Assembly: GCA_018238625.1 (NCBI GenBank)
Contig: JABCSY010000013.1
Coordinates: 1 to 57,099, forward strand
Direction of reading: 5' to 3'
DNA: 57,099 nt
From: Promethearchaeota archaeon
GTDB lineage: Archaea > Asgardarchaeota > Lokiarchaeia > Sigyniarchaeales > SOKP01
Part shown: in pieces, positions 15,568 through 24,274 of the stretch
Layout: every line of letters starts with the position of its first letter
How positions within the stretch are numbered: position 1 is the stretch's first letter
Position numbers and translations under genes: made by a program
Notes under the pieces: generated by a model
The model's input: only the letters and a program-made list of their open reading frames with translations
What the model was told of the DNA's origin: nothing
Database searches by the model: none

Positions 15568-18500
15568 ATGGTAGAAATGAGTAAGGAAATGGAAGCGTAT
15601 TTTTCACAAATACAAAATGGTGTAGATAAATGTTACGAGATTGCAGATATTGCTCGTCAAAAAGGGTTAGATCCTGAGCTTTTCGTAGAGTCGCCTCAAG
15701 CTAAGGATTTGGCAGGGAGAGTTGAGAAACTCGTAGGACCAGAAGGTGTAGCTAAAGTAATAAGGATTTTAAAAGAAAAAGGTAAAACGGACGATGAGAT
15801 AGTGTTTCAAGTAGTTTCTGACATCCTTGACCAGAAAATAGGGACGATTATATCATTAGAGGCTAGGGTTGAGAGAGCCATTCGAGTTGGTCTCGCTATA
15901 AAAACGATGGGAGTCGTTAGCGCTCCGCTTGAGGGGATATCTAAAATTTTAATTCGAGAAGATCGCCAACATAACAAATATTTATCGTTATATTTTTCTG
16001 GTCCTATTAGAGCTGCAGGAGGAACAACAGCTGCGTTATGTGTATTAATCGCAGATTATGTAAGAAAAAAAACAAATATTCCAAAATATGAAGCGACTGA
16101 GGGAGAAATTGGGAGATATGTTGAAGAAGTTAAGCTTTATGATAGAAGAGTTCATTTGCAATATCCTTCCTCAAATGATGAAATACGATTTGCTGTAGAA
16201 CATTTACCTGTGGAAATTAATGGGGATCCCACGGAAACTGAAGAGGTCTCTGCTTTTCGAAAATTACCTAGAATAGAAACGAATAATATAAGGGGGGGTG
16301 CTTGTTTAGTTTTAAATGATGGGATACTTCTTAAGGCACCAAAACTCTTAAAAATAGCAAAAAATATGAAATTAGAAGGCTGGGATTGGTTAGCAAAATT
16401 AAAAAAGATATCTCAAAGGGATGAGAAAACAGAAAAGTTAGACAAAAAAAATAAAGAAGAAAATTTCATAATTCCACCTAATTCAAAATATGTTTCTGAA
16501 ATTATCGCTGGAAGAGCTGTATTTAGCCATCCTTCTAAAATTGGGGGGCATAGAATTCGATATGGGAGATCTCGTAATACAGGATTAGCTGCTGCGGGTA
16601 TACATCCCGCAACAATGGTGCTGTTAGATAATTTTATAGCAATTGGAACACAATTGAGAATTGAGAGACCGGGAAAAAGTGCTAGTATATGCCCTGTTAG
16701 TTCTATAGAGCCCCCGATCGTAAAGCTTAAAAATGGAAATGTAATTAGGATTTCAAATGTAAAAATAGCAAAAGAAGCGTTTCCAAATATTGAAAAAATC
16801 TTATTTTTAGGTGATATTCTCTTTGGTTTTGGAGAATTCGCCGAAAACAACCATAGATTGGTTCCATCGGGTTATGTAGAAGAATGGTGGGCGGTAGAGT
16901 TAGAGAAAGCAATAAGAGTTGAAGGGAATTTTAATTCGGAGATATATGAGTTTGTAAAAAACCCATTTAAAAATATTCCCTCTGTTAAAGAAGCTTTAGC
17001 TCTAGCAAAAAACTATAATATACCGTTGCATCCACTTTATACTGATTTTTGGGGAAATCTCTCAATAAACGAGTTACAAGTTCTAAGGGAAGCTTTAATT
17101 AATGGATTTGATGAAATCAATAAAACAATCGAATTAAAAAACGATGAGGGATTGAAACAGATTTTAGAAAAAGCATTTATTCTTCATACTATTAAAGGAG
17201 GTAACATCGTTCTAAATAAGAATACAACTGAAATTTATATAGCAATTTTCAATTTAGAGGATAAAAAAATCGCTGATATAGGTAAAAACGATGATTTTTT
17301 CTCCTATTTCTCTAAAGTCTCCTCTATAGTTATTAGAAATAGGGCACCCTTTTTCATGGGCACTCGTATGGGCCGACCTGAAAAATCAGAAAGAAAAAGC
17401 ATGAAAGGTGTCCATACTTTATTTCCTCTTAGCGATAAAGTTGGAAACACGAGGTTAGTCGAAAAAGCAATTGAGTTTGGAAAAGTGAAAATTGACCTTT
17501 GTAGAAAAAGATGCCCCAATTGCGGAACAGTCACTCCCTTTAATCTTTGTCCTAAATGCAGAACACATACCGAATTTCAGAAAATATGTCTCAACTGTAA
17601 TAAAAAATTATATCCCTTAAATGAAGAAAAATGCCCTAAATGCGGTAATGAATTAAGGTTTTCTGCAGAAGCTGGTTTTAACATAAGAGATTACGCCAAA
17701 TCTGTAGTAAGTCAATTGAAAACAACATTACCAAATAAATTTAAAGGTATTTTTGGATTAACTAATAAATTTAAAGTTCCAGAACCCCTTGAAAAAGGAA
17801 TTCTTCGAGCTAAAAATGATTTACTTGTGTACAAAACTGCTGAAATTCGCTACGATGCTACTGATATTCCATTAACGCATTTTAAACCAAAAGAAATAAA
17901 AACATCAATTAACCGTTTAAAAAAATTAGGATATAAAAAAGACTATAAAGGGAAAGATTTAATTGATACAAATCAGATTTTAGAACTTAAAGTTCAAGAT
18001 GTTCTGCTCTCTGAAGATTGCGCAAACTATTTCATAAAACTTGCTAAATTTTTAGATGACGAATTGGAATTGTTTTATGGTATGAACAGGTTCTTTAATG
18101 TCCTAAGGAGAGAAGATCTTATTGGGCATTCAGTAGTAGGGCTCGCCCCTCATACTAGTGCGGGAATTGTAGGTAGGATCATTGGTTTTACAGTGGCACG
18201 ATCTATTTACGCCCATCCCTTTTGGCACGCCGCAAAACGACGCAACTGCGATGGTGACGAAGATGGCATTATGCTACTTTTGGATCCATTATTAAATTTT
18301 TCGAGATATTACTTACCAAGTAAAATAGGAGGTAGAATGGACGCTACTTTAGTTATTTCTTCAATATTGGACCCAAATGAAATTGATGGTGAGGCTCATA
18401 ATATTGATACTCTTTTTAAGTATCCTTTAGAGTTTTATATAGCAACCCAAAAATTTAGTATGCCATCAGAAATAGAAGAAAAAATGAATTTAGTTATAAG

Positions 18501-19005
18501 TCGCTTAGGAAGTTTAAACCAATATGAAAATATTGGTTTCAATATACCAACAAAGGACATTAATGAGGGGCCCACGATCACATCATACAAAACTCATGAA
18601 TCAATGGAAGAAAAAATTGACGCCCAATTGCACCTCGCAAAGATCATTCAAGCGGTCAATGATAAAAATGTCGCTGAGAAGATTTTATCTTCACACTTCA
18701 CTCCAGACATATTAGGAAATTTAAGAAAATTTGCTCTACAGAGCTTTAGATGTGTAAAATGTAACACAAAATTTAGACGACCTCCACTTTCCAATGCAGG
18801 AAAGTGTCCAAAATGCGGAAATAAAGTCATATTGACTGTTAATCGAGGAGGTATAGAAAAATATATCCCTAGAGCTAAAAAACTTTGTAGTAGTTTTAAT
18901 TTAGATCATTATACAGTTCAACGAATGGAACTAATAGAACAATATGTTGAAGGCCTTACCAATAATCCTAAAATTAAGCAACAACAGTTATCGAATTTCT
19001 TCTGA
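15568..19005 (+). CDS. polC: DNA polymerase D large subunit DP2
   Basis: Catalytic subunit (1145 residues) of replicative family D polymerase, which has an RNA-polymerase-like double-psi beta-barrel core. Seen motifs: 'SGPIRAAGGT' near residue 150, the acidic active site 'NCDGDEDGIM' near 894, and zinc-binding pairs 'CPNCGTVTPFNLCPKC', 'CLNCNKK...CPKCG' and the late 'CVKCNTKF...CPKCG'. The last residues QQQLSNFF fit a PIP box (Q-x-x-L-x-x-F-F), the usual PCNA anchor. No intein interrupts it, although DP2 often carries one. ATG follows an aaggtgta ribosome-binding site. The 3' end overlaps the convergent M28 peptidase gene by 18 bp. Confidence 0.95.
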   Translation: MVEMSKEMEAYFSQIQNGVDKCYEIADIARQKGLDPELFVESPQAKDLAGRVEKLVGPEGVAKVIRILKEKGKTDDEIVFQVVSDILDQKIGTIISLEARVERAIRVGLAIKTMGVVSAPLEGISKILIREDRQHNKYLSLYFSGPIRAAGGTTAALCVLIADYVRKKTNIPKYEATEGEIGRYVEEVKLYDRRVHLQYPSSNDEIRFAVEHLPVEINGDPTETEEVSAFRKLPRIETNNIRGGACLVLNDGILLKAPKLLKIAKNMKLEGWDWLAKLKKISQRDEKTEKLDKKNKEENFIIPPNSKYVSEIIAGRAVFSHPSKIGGHRIRYGRSRNTGLAAAGIHPATMVLLDNFIAIGTQLRIERPGKSASICPVSSIEPPIVKLKNGNVIRISNVKIAKEAFPNIEKILFLGDILFGFGEFAENNHRLVPSGYVEEWWAVELEKAIRVEGNFNSEIYEFVKNPFKNIPSVKEALALAKNYNIPLHPLYTDFWGNLSINELQVLREALINGFDEINKTIELKNDEGLKQILEKAFILHTIKGGNIVLNKNTTEIYIAIFNLEDKKIADIGKNDDFFSYFSKVSSIVIRNRAPFFMGTRMGRPEKSERKSMKGVHTLFPLSDKVGNTRLVEKAIEFGKVKIDLCRKRCPNCGTVTPFNLCPKCRTHTEFQKICLNCNKKLYPLNEEKCPKCGNELRFSAEAGFNIRDYAKSVVSQLKTTLPNKFKGIFGLTNKFKVPEPLEKGILRAKNDLLVYKTAEIRYDATDIPLTHFKPKEIKTSINRLKKLGYKKDYKGKDLIDTNQILELKVQDVLLSEDCANYFIKLAKFLDDELELFYGMNRFFNVLRREDLIGHSVVGLAPHTSAGIVGRIIGFTVARSIYAHPFWHAAKRRNCDGDEDGIMLLLDPLLNFSRYYLPSKIGGRMDATLVISSILDPNEIDGEAHNIDTLFKYPLEFYIATQKFSMPSEIEEKMNLVISRLGSLNQYENIGFNIPTKDINEGPTITSYKTHESMEEKIDAQLHLAKIIQAVNDKNVAEKILSSHFTPDILGNLRKFALQSFRCVKCNTKFRRPPLSNAGKCPKCGNKVILTVNRGGIEKYIPRAKKLCSSFNLDHYTVQRMELIEQYVEGLTNNPKIKQQQLSNFF

Positions 19006-20235
19006 ATAGGAATTCATTAAATCAATTGATCTTATTGTAGTATAACAAATATCCAAACACCCATTCAATTTTTGAGAAGAGCATTTGTCGGGAGTATCCT
19101 TGGATGAATGGATGAATTTAGAATCCTTATCTGATTGAAAGCAAGCTACTTGAAATGAAGATTTAGTTTTTTTAGCAAAAGATCGAAATGATAAGTGATC
19201 TGTTTTAGGCTCTAATATTTTTTTATATTTGATTAATGGTACATTCAATTCGATTGCTGTTTCTTCAAGCATTTTGTTTAAATTAAAAATCCCCTTCTGG
19301 CTTTTAAAACGTGTTGAATTCTTGTTAATAAGTCCTATATAAGTCCCGACCATATCTATATTAATATTATAAGATCTATCTAAATCATATTTTTTACTTA
19401 AATATCTACGATGCCTTTTACAAAAACTTTTAGATCCTTTCAAACCCCATTCTTCAGCACCACTCCATAAAAAAATTATATCATAATTTTCAAGAGGGTT
19501 TTTTTTAAATAATTTTATAAGTTCAATTAAAATAGAAACTCCACTGGCATTATCAATCGATCCTTTGGATTTGTTATTATCATAAACAAGGAAAAATATT
19601 GCAACAGTTATAACATATTCAATTAATGTAAATAAAATTATTAATTGAATGGCTTCTTCTGTTTTTTCACCAAATATAATAATATTTGCGATAACAAAAA
19701 CGAAAATAATATATGGTAAAATAATAATTTTAAACAAAAAGAAGAGTATTTTCTGTAATCCATAGGGGAGATTGGATGAAAAGGTGTCATAATGAGCAGA
19801 TAAAATTACCACTGCTCGATTTTGATTTTTCTTCCTAGCCTTGATTCTTGCTACTAAATTTTTTGAATCCTCCTTTCCTACTAAGGAATAATCTCGAAAC
19901 CTTTGAAAAAGATACTTTAAAGAGAAATAGGCTAATATAACTAAGTATAATCGAAAAAATACCAGATAACATAACACGATAATATAGGTTAATCTCATGA
20001 AAAACCATTTGGCTCCAGGAAAAGAAAAATACTCCTTTCGAGATTCTATATTCTCCTTATATAACTCATTTTGAATGTACAAAACTGCTTTTGTTTCTTC
20101 CACAGAAGAAGCCGATCTATTAAAAGCTAAAGATTTGACATGATCCATTGGTGCTTTAATATGATCTGTTGGTGCTTTAATATGATCTAGTTTTGGGCTT
20201 AAAACAGGATTCATAAATTTTGCAATACTTGTCAA
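18988..20235 (-). CDS. membrane-anchored M28-family zinc aminopeptidase
   Basis: A 415-residue protein. Two hydrophobic stretches (about 70-105) and two more (about 160-225) split the peptidase domain, placing it at the membrane. M28 metal-site motifs are in order: 'LSAHYDT' (His), 'GSIDNASGV' (Asp), 'GAEEWGLKGS' (Glu-Glu), 'NIDMVGT' (Asp) and 'TDHLSF' (His). M28 enzymes remove N-terminal amino acids from peptides. The N-terminus carries the 7-residue tandem repeat DHIKAP(T/M), made by a 21-bp DNA repeat at 20141-20188, and the family's usual opening follows it. The end overlaps DP2 by 18 bp. Confidence 0.85.
   Translation of the reverse strand: MTSIAKFMNPVLSPKLDHIKAPTDHIKAPMDHVKSLAFNRSASSVEETKAVLYIQNELYKENIESRKEYFSFPGAKWFFMRLTYIIVLCYLVFFRLYLVILAYFSLKYLFQRFRDYSLVGKEDSKNLVARIKARKKNQNRAVVILSAHYDTFSSNLPYGLQKILFFLFKIIILPYIIFVFVIANIIIFGEKTEEAIQLIILFTLIEYVITVAIFFLVYDNNKSKGSIDNASGVSILIELIKLFKKNPLENYDIIFLWSGAEEWGLKGSKSFCKRHRRYLSKKYDLDRSYNINIDMVGTYIGLINKNSTRFKSQKGIFNLNKMLEETAIELNVPLIKYKKILEPKTDHLSFRSFAKKTKSSFQVACFQSDKDSKFIHSSKDTPDKCSSQKLNGCLDICYTTIRSIDLMNSYSEEIR
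20141..20188. repeat. 21-bp tandem repeat inside the M28 gene
   Basis: Two copies of tgatc(c/t)(a/g)ttggtgctttaata (20141-20161, 20162-20182) and a partial third. In protein this gives D-H-I-K-A-P-T / D-H-I-K-A-P-M / D-H-V-K. The unit length is a multiple of three, so copy number can change without breaking the frame. Confidence 0.8.
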
Positions 20236-20312
20236 CTTTTTAATATATGTTTTATAATTTTAAGAATTTCAATTAACTTTTTATCTAATAAGTGGATTCA
20301 CTTAAAATGTAA

Positions 20313-20397
20313 TGCAGGAGGAGGGATTCGAACCCTCGAACTCCTATGAGACTAGAGCCTCGGTCTAGCACCGTTGACCAGGCTTGGCAACTCCTGC
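20313..20397 (-). tRNA. tRNA-Leu (anticodon GAG)
   Basis: An 85-nt class II tRNA: acceptor GCAGGAG/CTCCTGC with A73, D stem GCC/GGT, anticodon stem CTAGA/TCTAG with loop CCGAGGC, long variable arm TCTCATAGGAGTTC, and T arm GAGGG-TTCGAAT-CCCTC. The anticodon GAG and the tRNA-Leu-type D loop (AAGCCTGGTCAAC) give leucine. Position 33, nearly always U, is C here. No intron and no encoded CCA. It is transcribed away from the roadblock-GTPase gene. Confidence 0.9.
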
Positions 20398-20665
20398 AAA
20401 GTTTTTAAATAAAATCAGAGAATTTTTTACTTTAATTTTCTATAACTTAATAGCATTAAAGAGTAGAAATATTAAAAAATTTTATTATTTACTTTCTCTA
20501 CTGATTTAATTATAAAACTAATAGGTTTCTAGTCGTAACAAATTAAATTAACAATTAAATGAAGAGCTTTGTTTTTAATAAAATTTTTATTCATAAGCTT
20601 TAACTATTTTTATGTAATTTGTTTATTTAAAATTTGATTTATCAAAAAGGAGAAATTGGGAAATA

Positions 20666-21682
20666 TTGTCAGTTGACACAAAAAAATTAGCGGCATTGCT
20701 CCAATGGTATAGACAAAGCCTTGATAATGAATTAATCGCAGTTTTAGTAGTAAATAGAGACGGATTAGTTATGGATTCTTTAATAGGTTCTTCAGAAAAT
20801 TCGATAGATGAAGAAATTATTAGTGGTGTAAGCGCTTTAGTAGAACCGGTATTAACTAGAATTACCGAAGAATTCAGTTCAGGATCCTTTGGAACGGGGA
20901 CTTTTGACACTGAAGATTATAGATTCATTTTTTGTGAAGCTGGACCAGAAGCTATTCTTGTTACAGTTTTAGACGCAATCGCTGGCGTAGATCCCGTTTT
21001 TCCTTACGCTTATTTAGCATCTGAAAAGATTGCCCGTATTTTCGACGGAAGAACAGTAAGTCCCGTTATTCCAAAATTAATTTCTGAACAAGATATAAAA
21101 CAAATTCAACGAAAAGTGGATAAACTTCAAAAAATGAATATAAAATCTGGAGAATATGCTTTTAAATTAATCCTTGGTGGAGATGGCGCAGTTGGTAAAA
21201 CAAGTATGGTACACAGATATGTTGAAAATAGTTTTGCCACTGATTATAAATCTACGATAGGAACTTCAATTATGAAAAAGAAATGTTCATTTGAAGGGCT
21301 TGAAAGTACGGTAAAGTTTGTAATATGGGATTTAGCAGGGCAAGCTCAATTTAAACGCGTTAGACAATCGTATTTAGCTAATGCAGAAGCAGGAATTTTA
21401 GTTTATGATGTAACAAATCGAACATCATTTGAAAGTATCACTAAAAATTGGTACAATGAAATTAAAAAAGCGTCTCCTAGCATTTCGCTTATTTTAGTTG
21501 GAAATAAAATAGATTTAGAAAAGGATAGAGTGGTTTCTACTGAAGAGGGGGAATCGCTAGCCCAAGAATTAAAGTTATCATATATAGAAACTTCAGCTAA
21601 AACAGGAGAAAACGTAAATGATGCTTTTAAGATGCTTGCTTTACAAATAATAAAAAAGTTTATAGTAATGGAGGATGTGTAA
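20666..21682 (+). CDS. roadblock/LC7 domain fused to Rab/Ras-like small GTPase
   Basis: A 338-residue fusion. Residues 1-130 read as a roadblock/LC7-type domain ('NELIAVLVVNRDGLVMDS' strand pair, a helix, then 'AILVTVLDAIAG'). A short coiled linker (140-160) leads into a complete small GTPase: G1 GGDGAVGKT (171-179), switch Thr near 197, G3 WDLAGQ (221-226), G4 NKID (280-283), G5 ETSAK (308-312). In bacteria and eukaryotes roadblock proteins act as separate GAPs or platforms for GTPases; here both are one chain. No C-terminal prenylation Cys, so membrane anchoring must be indirect. TTG start with AAGGAG upstream. Flanked by tRNA-Leu and tRNA-Thr genes on the opposite strand. Confidence 0.85.
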   Translation: MSVDTKKLAALLQWYRQSLDNELIAVLVVNRDGLVMDSLIGSSENSIDEEIISGVSALVEPVLTRITEEFSSGSFGTGTFDTEDYRFIFCEAGPEAILVTVLDAIAGVDPVFPYAYLASEKIARIFDGRTVSPVIPKLISEQDIKQIQRKVDKLQKMNIKSGEYAFKLILGGDGAVGKTSMVHRYVENSFATDYKSTIGTSIMKKKCSFEGLESTVKFVIWDLAGQAQFKRVRQSYLANAEAGILVYDVTNRTSFESITKNWYNEIKKASPSISLILVGNKIDLEKDRVVSTEEGESLAQELKLSYIETSAKTGENVNDAFKMLALQIIKKFIVMEDV

Positions 21683-21686
21683 ATAG

Positions 21687-21777
21687 AGCCTCTGGGGGGA
21701 GTTGAACCCCCGGCCTACTGATGATTCGAACCAGTTGATTTTACGAATCAGTCGCTCTACGACTAAGCCACAAAGGC
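21687..21777 (-). tRNA. tRNA-Thr (anticodon CGT) with canonical 37/38 intron
   Basis: Acceptor GCCTTTG/CAGAGGC with U73 (usual for archaeal threonine tRNA), D stem GCT/AGC, anticodon stem ACTGA/TCAGT, T arm GGGGG-TTCAACT-CCCCC. The anticodon loop is interrupted by a 19-nt intron (plus-strand 21723-21741). The precursor folds into a strict bulge-helix-bulge: exon stem, 4-bp core TTCG:CGAA, 3-nt bulges TAA and TCA, then intron stem AATC:GGTT. Cutting between the second and third bulge bases restores loop TTCGTAA with anticodon CGU. Confidence 0.9.
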
Positions 21778-21829
21778 GAAATATTTTTTATATTAAATAT
21801 AAATATAAGAAAATTATAAAATTTTACTA

Positions 21830-22843
21830 ATGAATAACGATCATATTAGTTCAATAGGAGAAATAACATTAATAAGAATTATAGAAGAATTAATTTTTGA
21901 AAAAACTGGAAGGAAATTAATTAGAGATGATTCTTTTTTTTTTAAGATTATAGAGGAAAACAACCTAAAGGATATTGTTCTTAACTCAGACATGTTCAAT
22001 GCTACAACTGATGCTCCAGAACAAATGTCCTTTTATCAGATGGGAAGAAAATCTGTTCTTATGAATATAAGTGATCTTGTTGTTAAGGGCGTAAAACCCC
22101 AAGGTATCATTATTTCTCTAGGACTTCCTGGAAATTTAAAAGTTATAGATTTTAAATGTTTGATTGAAGGAATTATCGATTATGTGAAATTGTGGAATAT
22201 TAATTATCTGGGAGGAGATATTAACAAATCTAAAGAAATAATTATAAATCCTACTGTATTTGGCTTTAAGGATCCAAAAAAAATAATTTATCGAAAAGGT
22301 TTAAAACCAGAAGATTTAGTTTTAATAAACAATAAATTTGGTTTAACTGGTGTAGGATTTGACATAATTTTAAATAGAAAAGAGAAAATAGAGGATTTTC
22401 CTAAGTATAGTAGAGCTATCAAAAGTGTATTAGAACCAACCGATATAGGAAAGGCTGGTATTATTTTGGCAGATAAACAATTAGCAACGGCGAGTATTGA
22501 TTCTTCTGATGGGTTATCTAAATCTTTAAAAGATTTGCTTTTGTCAAATCCTAAAATGGGGTTTGAAATTGAATTTAATGAAAATCTAATTCATCAAGAT
22601 TCAATAAAATATTCAAAAGAATACGATATCTCGTTAGAAGAATTAGTCTTTAATGGAGGAGAAGAATTTATTCATCTATTTACAACCAATGCCAAAAATT
22701 TTAAAGCGGCTCAAAAATTCGTCAATTCGAGGGGTGGAAAATTGTTCAAGATCGGAAAGGTAATTTCTGAGGAAAAAATCTATTTTTTAAAAGAAGGTAA
22801 AAGAATTGAATTAAAGAGTCAAGGTTATGAACATTTTAAATAA
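21830..22843 (+). CDS. thiL: thiamine-monophosphate kinase ThiL
   Basis: Phosphorylates thiamine monophosphate to the active cofactor thiamine diphosphate using ATP. The 337-residue protein shows PurM/ThiL-fold motifs: 'MNISDLVVKGVKPQG' (ATP/Mg site), 'INYLGGDI', and 'IDSSDGLSKSL' near residue 225, then 'FNGGEEFIHLF'. The archaeal ThiL 'ISLGLP' segment also fits. ATG start directly behind the promoter shared with the divergent tRNA-Thr. No other thiamine genes are nearby. Confidence 0.88.
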   Translation: MNNDHISSIGEITLIRIIEELIFEKTGRKLIRDDSFFFKIIEENNLKDIVLNSDMFNATTDAPEQMSFYQMGRKSVLMNISDLVVKGVKPQGIIISLGLPGNLKVIDFKCLIEGIIDYVKLWNINYLGGDINKSKEIIINPTVFGFKDPKKIIYRKGLKPEDLVLINNKFGLTGVGFDIILNRKEKIEDFPKYSRAIKSVLEPTDIGKAGIILADKQLATASIDSSDGLSKSLKDLLLSNPKMGFEIEFNENLIHQDSIKYSKEYDISLEELVFNGGEEFIHLFTTNAKNFKAAQKFVNSRGGKLFKIGKVISEEKIYFLKEGKRIELKSQGYEHFK

Positions 22844-22997
22844 TTTACCTTAATGAAAACATTCAAGGAATATAGAACAGAAACGACTACAGAAAAAGTT
22901 ATAAATTATTATAGATTTTATCCATTACAATTTTACTTTAATTTAAACTTTTAACAAGAATTAGAACATTTGATCTTATTATTAATCTATTAGCACA

Positions 22998-23101
22998 GGG
23001 CCATTAGCGCAGGCAGGTAGCGCAGCAGGCTTTTAACCTGAAGGTCGTGGGTTCGATATGCTCGTTCGGAAAGATCGGGTGCGAAATTCCCACATGGCCC
23101 G
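22998..23101 (+). tRNA. tRNA-Lys (anticodon TTT) with non-canonical intron in the T loop (59/60)
   Basis: Acceptor GGGCCAT/ATGGCCC with G73, D stem GCGC/GCGC, anticodon loop CTTTTAA (anticodon UUU at 23032-23034), variable AGGTC, T stem GTGGG/CCCAC. The T loop contains 30 extra bases (23058-23087). They form a bulge-helix-bulge: T stem, then core TTCG:CGAA, bulges ATA and ATT, then an intron stem rich in G-U pairs. Excision between the second and third bulge bases yields a normal T loop TTCGATT. T-loop introns are known mainly from Thermoproteota. The G27-A43 pair of the anticodon stem is mismatched. Confidence 0.88.
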
Positions 23102-23243
23102 CTAATATTTTACTCTTTGTTAAGGTTGAGTTAAAATTTATTTTTAAAAGAAAAGTTTTGCATGAAATAATTAATTGAGTATACATTAAAGGTAAATATT
23201 AAGATAGATCGCTAAAACAAATAAGCTCTCTTACATCAAAAAA

Positions 23244-24260
23244 ATGGTTGATATAGAATTTAAATTACCTTCTGATGAACCCGAACAATTAATAATTAAA
23301 TCCCAAGACACTACTAACGAAGAATATGGGTGTGAACCAGACAAAAGAGACATAGAAACCCTCTTAAAATATGGTGTTATAAATTTAAATAAACCCAGTG
23401 GCCCAACAAGCCATGAAGTAGTCTCTTGGGCCCGCAAGATTTTAGAAATTGACAACGCGGGACATGGAGGGACCTTGGATCCAAAGGTTACTGGAATATT
23501 ACCGTGTGCGCTTGGTAAAGCTACAAGAGTTTTGTCGGCATTATTGTATGCCGGTAAAGAATATGTAGGAGTTATGTATTTACACACACCAGAGAAATTA
23601 AAAAAAATTGAAAAAATATTTACAATATTCACGGGTAAAATTTATCAAATGCCTCCTATAAAATCATCAGTAGTTCGAAAACTGAGAATAAGAGAGATAT
23701 ATTATGTTAAAGTGCTTGAAGTAAATAAGAATCACGTATTGTTTAAGGTCGGATGCGAAGCAGGTACTTACATTCGAAAATTATGTTTTGATATAGGAGA
23801 AGCTTTGTGTTCAGGAGCACATATGTTAGAGTTAAGGCGAACTAGAGTAGGGCCTTTTACAGAAGATAAAAGCCATGTAAATCTTCACAATCTAAAAGAT
23901 GCATATTCTATATACCGTGAAGAAGGTGATGACTATTATTTGAGAAAAATAATTTCTCCTATGGAAAAAATGGTATCACATTTGCCAAAAATATTTGTAA
24001 GAGATACTGCTGTTGATGCTTTATGTCATGGTGCAGATTTAGCTTCTGCTGGAACGTGTTATGTAGATGCACGGATCAATAATAACATGCAAATAGTTTA
24101 CATGACGCTTAAAAAAGAGCTAATTGGTTTTGGTACTGCTAAAATGAATGCAATGAAGATCTACAAGGCAAAATCTGGAATTGTGGCTAGAACTAATAAA
24201 ATATTTATGGAACGAGGTATTTATCCTCGGTGGAACGAGATAATCAAAAACAAAAACTAG
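23244..24260 (+). CDS. cbf5: tRNA/rRNA pseudouridine synthase Cbf5
   Basis: Catalytic subunit of the H/ACA guide-RNA complex, which converts uridine to pseudouridine in rRNA; it can also act on tRNA position 55. The TruB-type core contains 'INLNKPSGPTSHEVV', the catalytic Asp79 in 'GGTLDPKVTG', and 'GTYIRKLCFDIGEAL'. A PUA domain occupies the end (about 245-325, 'ADLASAGTCYVDA'). At 338 residues it is the usual archaeal size. ATG 23244 follows the tRNA-Lys gene. A methyltransferase gene begins right at its end, probably the same operon. Confidence 0.93.
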   Translation: MVDIEFKLPSDEPEQLIIKSQDTTNEEYGCEPDKRDIETLLKYGVINLNKPSGPTSHEVVSWARKILEIDNAGHGGTLDPKVTGILPCALGKATRVLSALLYAGKEYVGVMYLHTPEKLKKIEKIFTIFTGKIYQMPPIKSSVVRKLRIREIYYVKVLEVNKNHVLFKVGCEAGTYIRKLCFDIGEALCSGAHMLELRRTRVGPFTEDKSHVNLHNLKDAYSIYREEGDDYYLRKIISPMEKMVSHLPKIFVRDTAVDALCHGADLASAGTCYVDARINNNMQIVYMTLKKELIGFGTAKMNAMKIYKAKSGIVARTNKIFMERGIYPRWNEIIKNKN

Positions 24261-24274
24261 CAAAATATAAAAAT

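Noticed and set aside
7807..19005. Inteins inside rtcB, DP2 or rpoB, which are frequent hosts
   Set aside because: The usual insertion motifs (GYDINCG in RtcB, NCDGDEDG in DP2, GDKFSSRHGQKG in RpoB) are uninterrupted and the lengths are normal.
22844..22997. Riboswitch (TPP) linked with thiL
   Set aside because: No THI-box motifs (CUGAGA, ACYUGA) were found in the spacers on either side of thiL.
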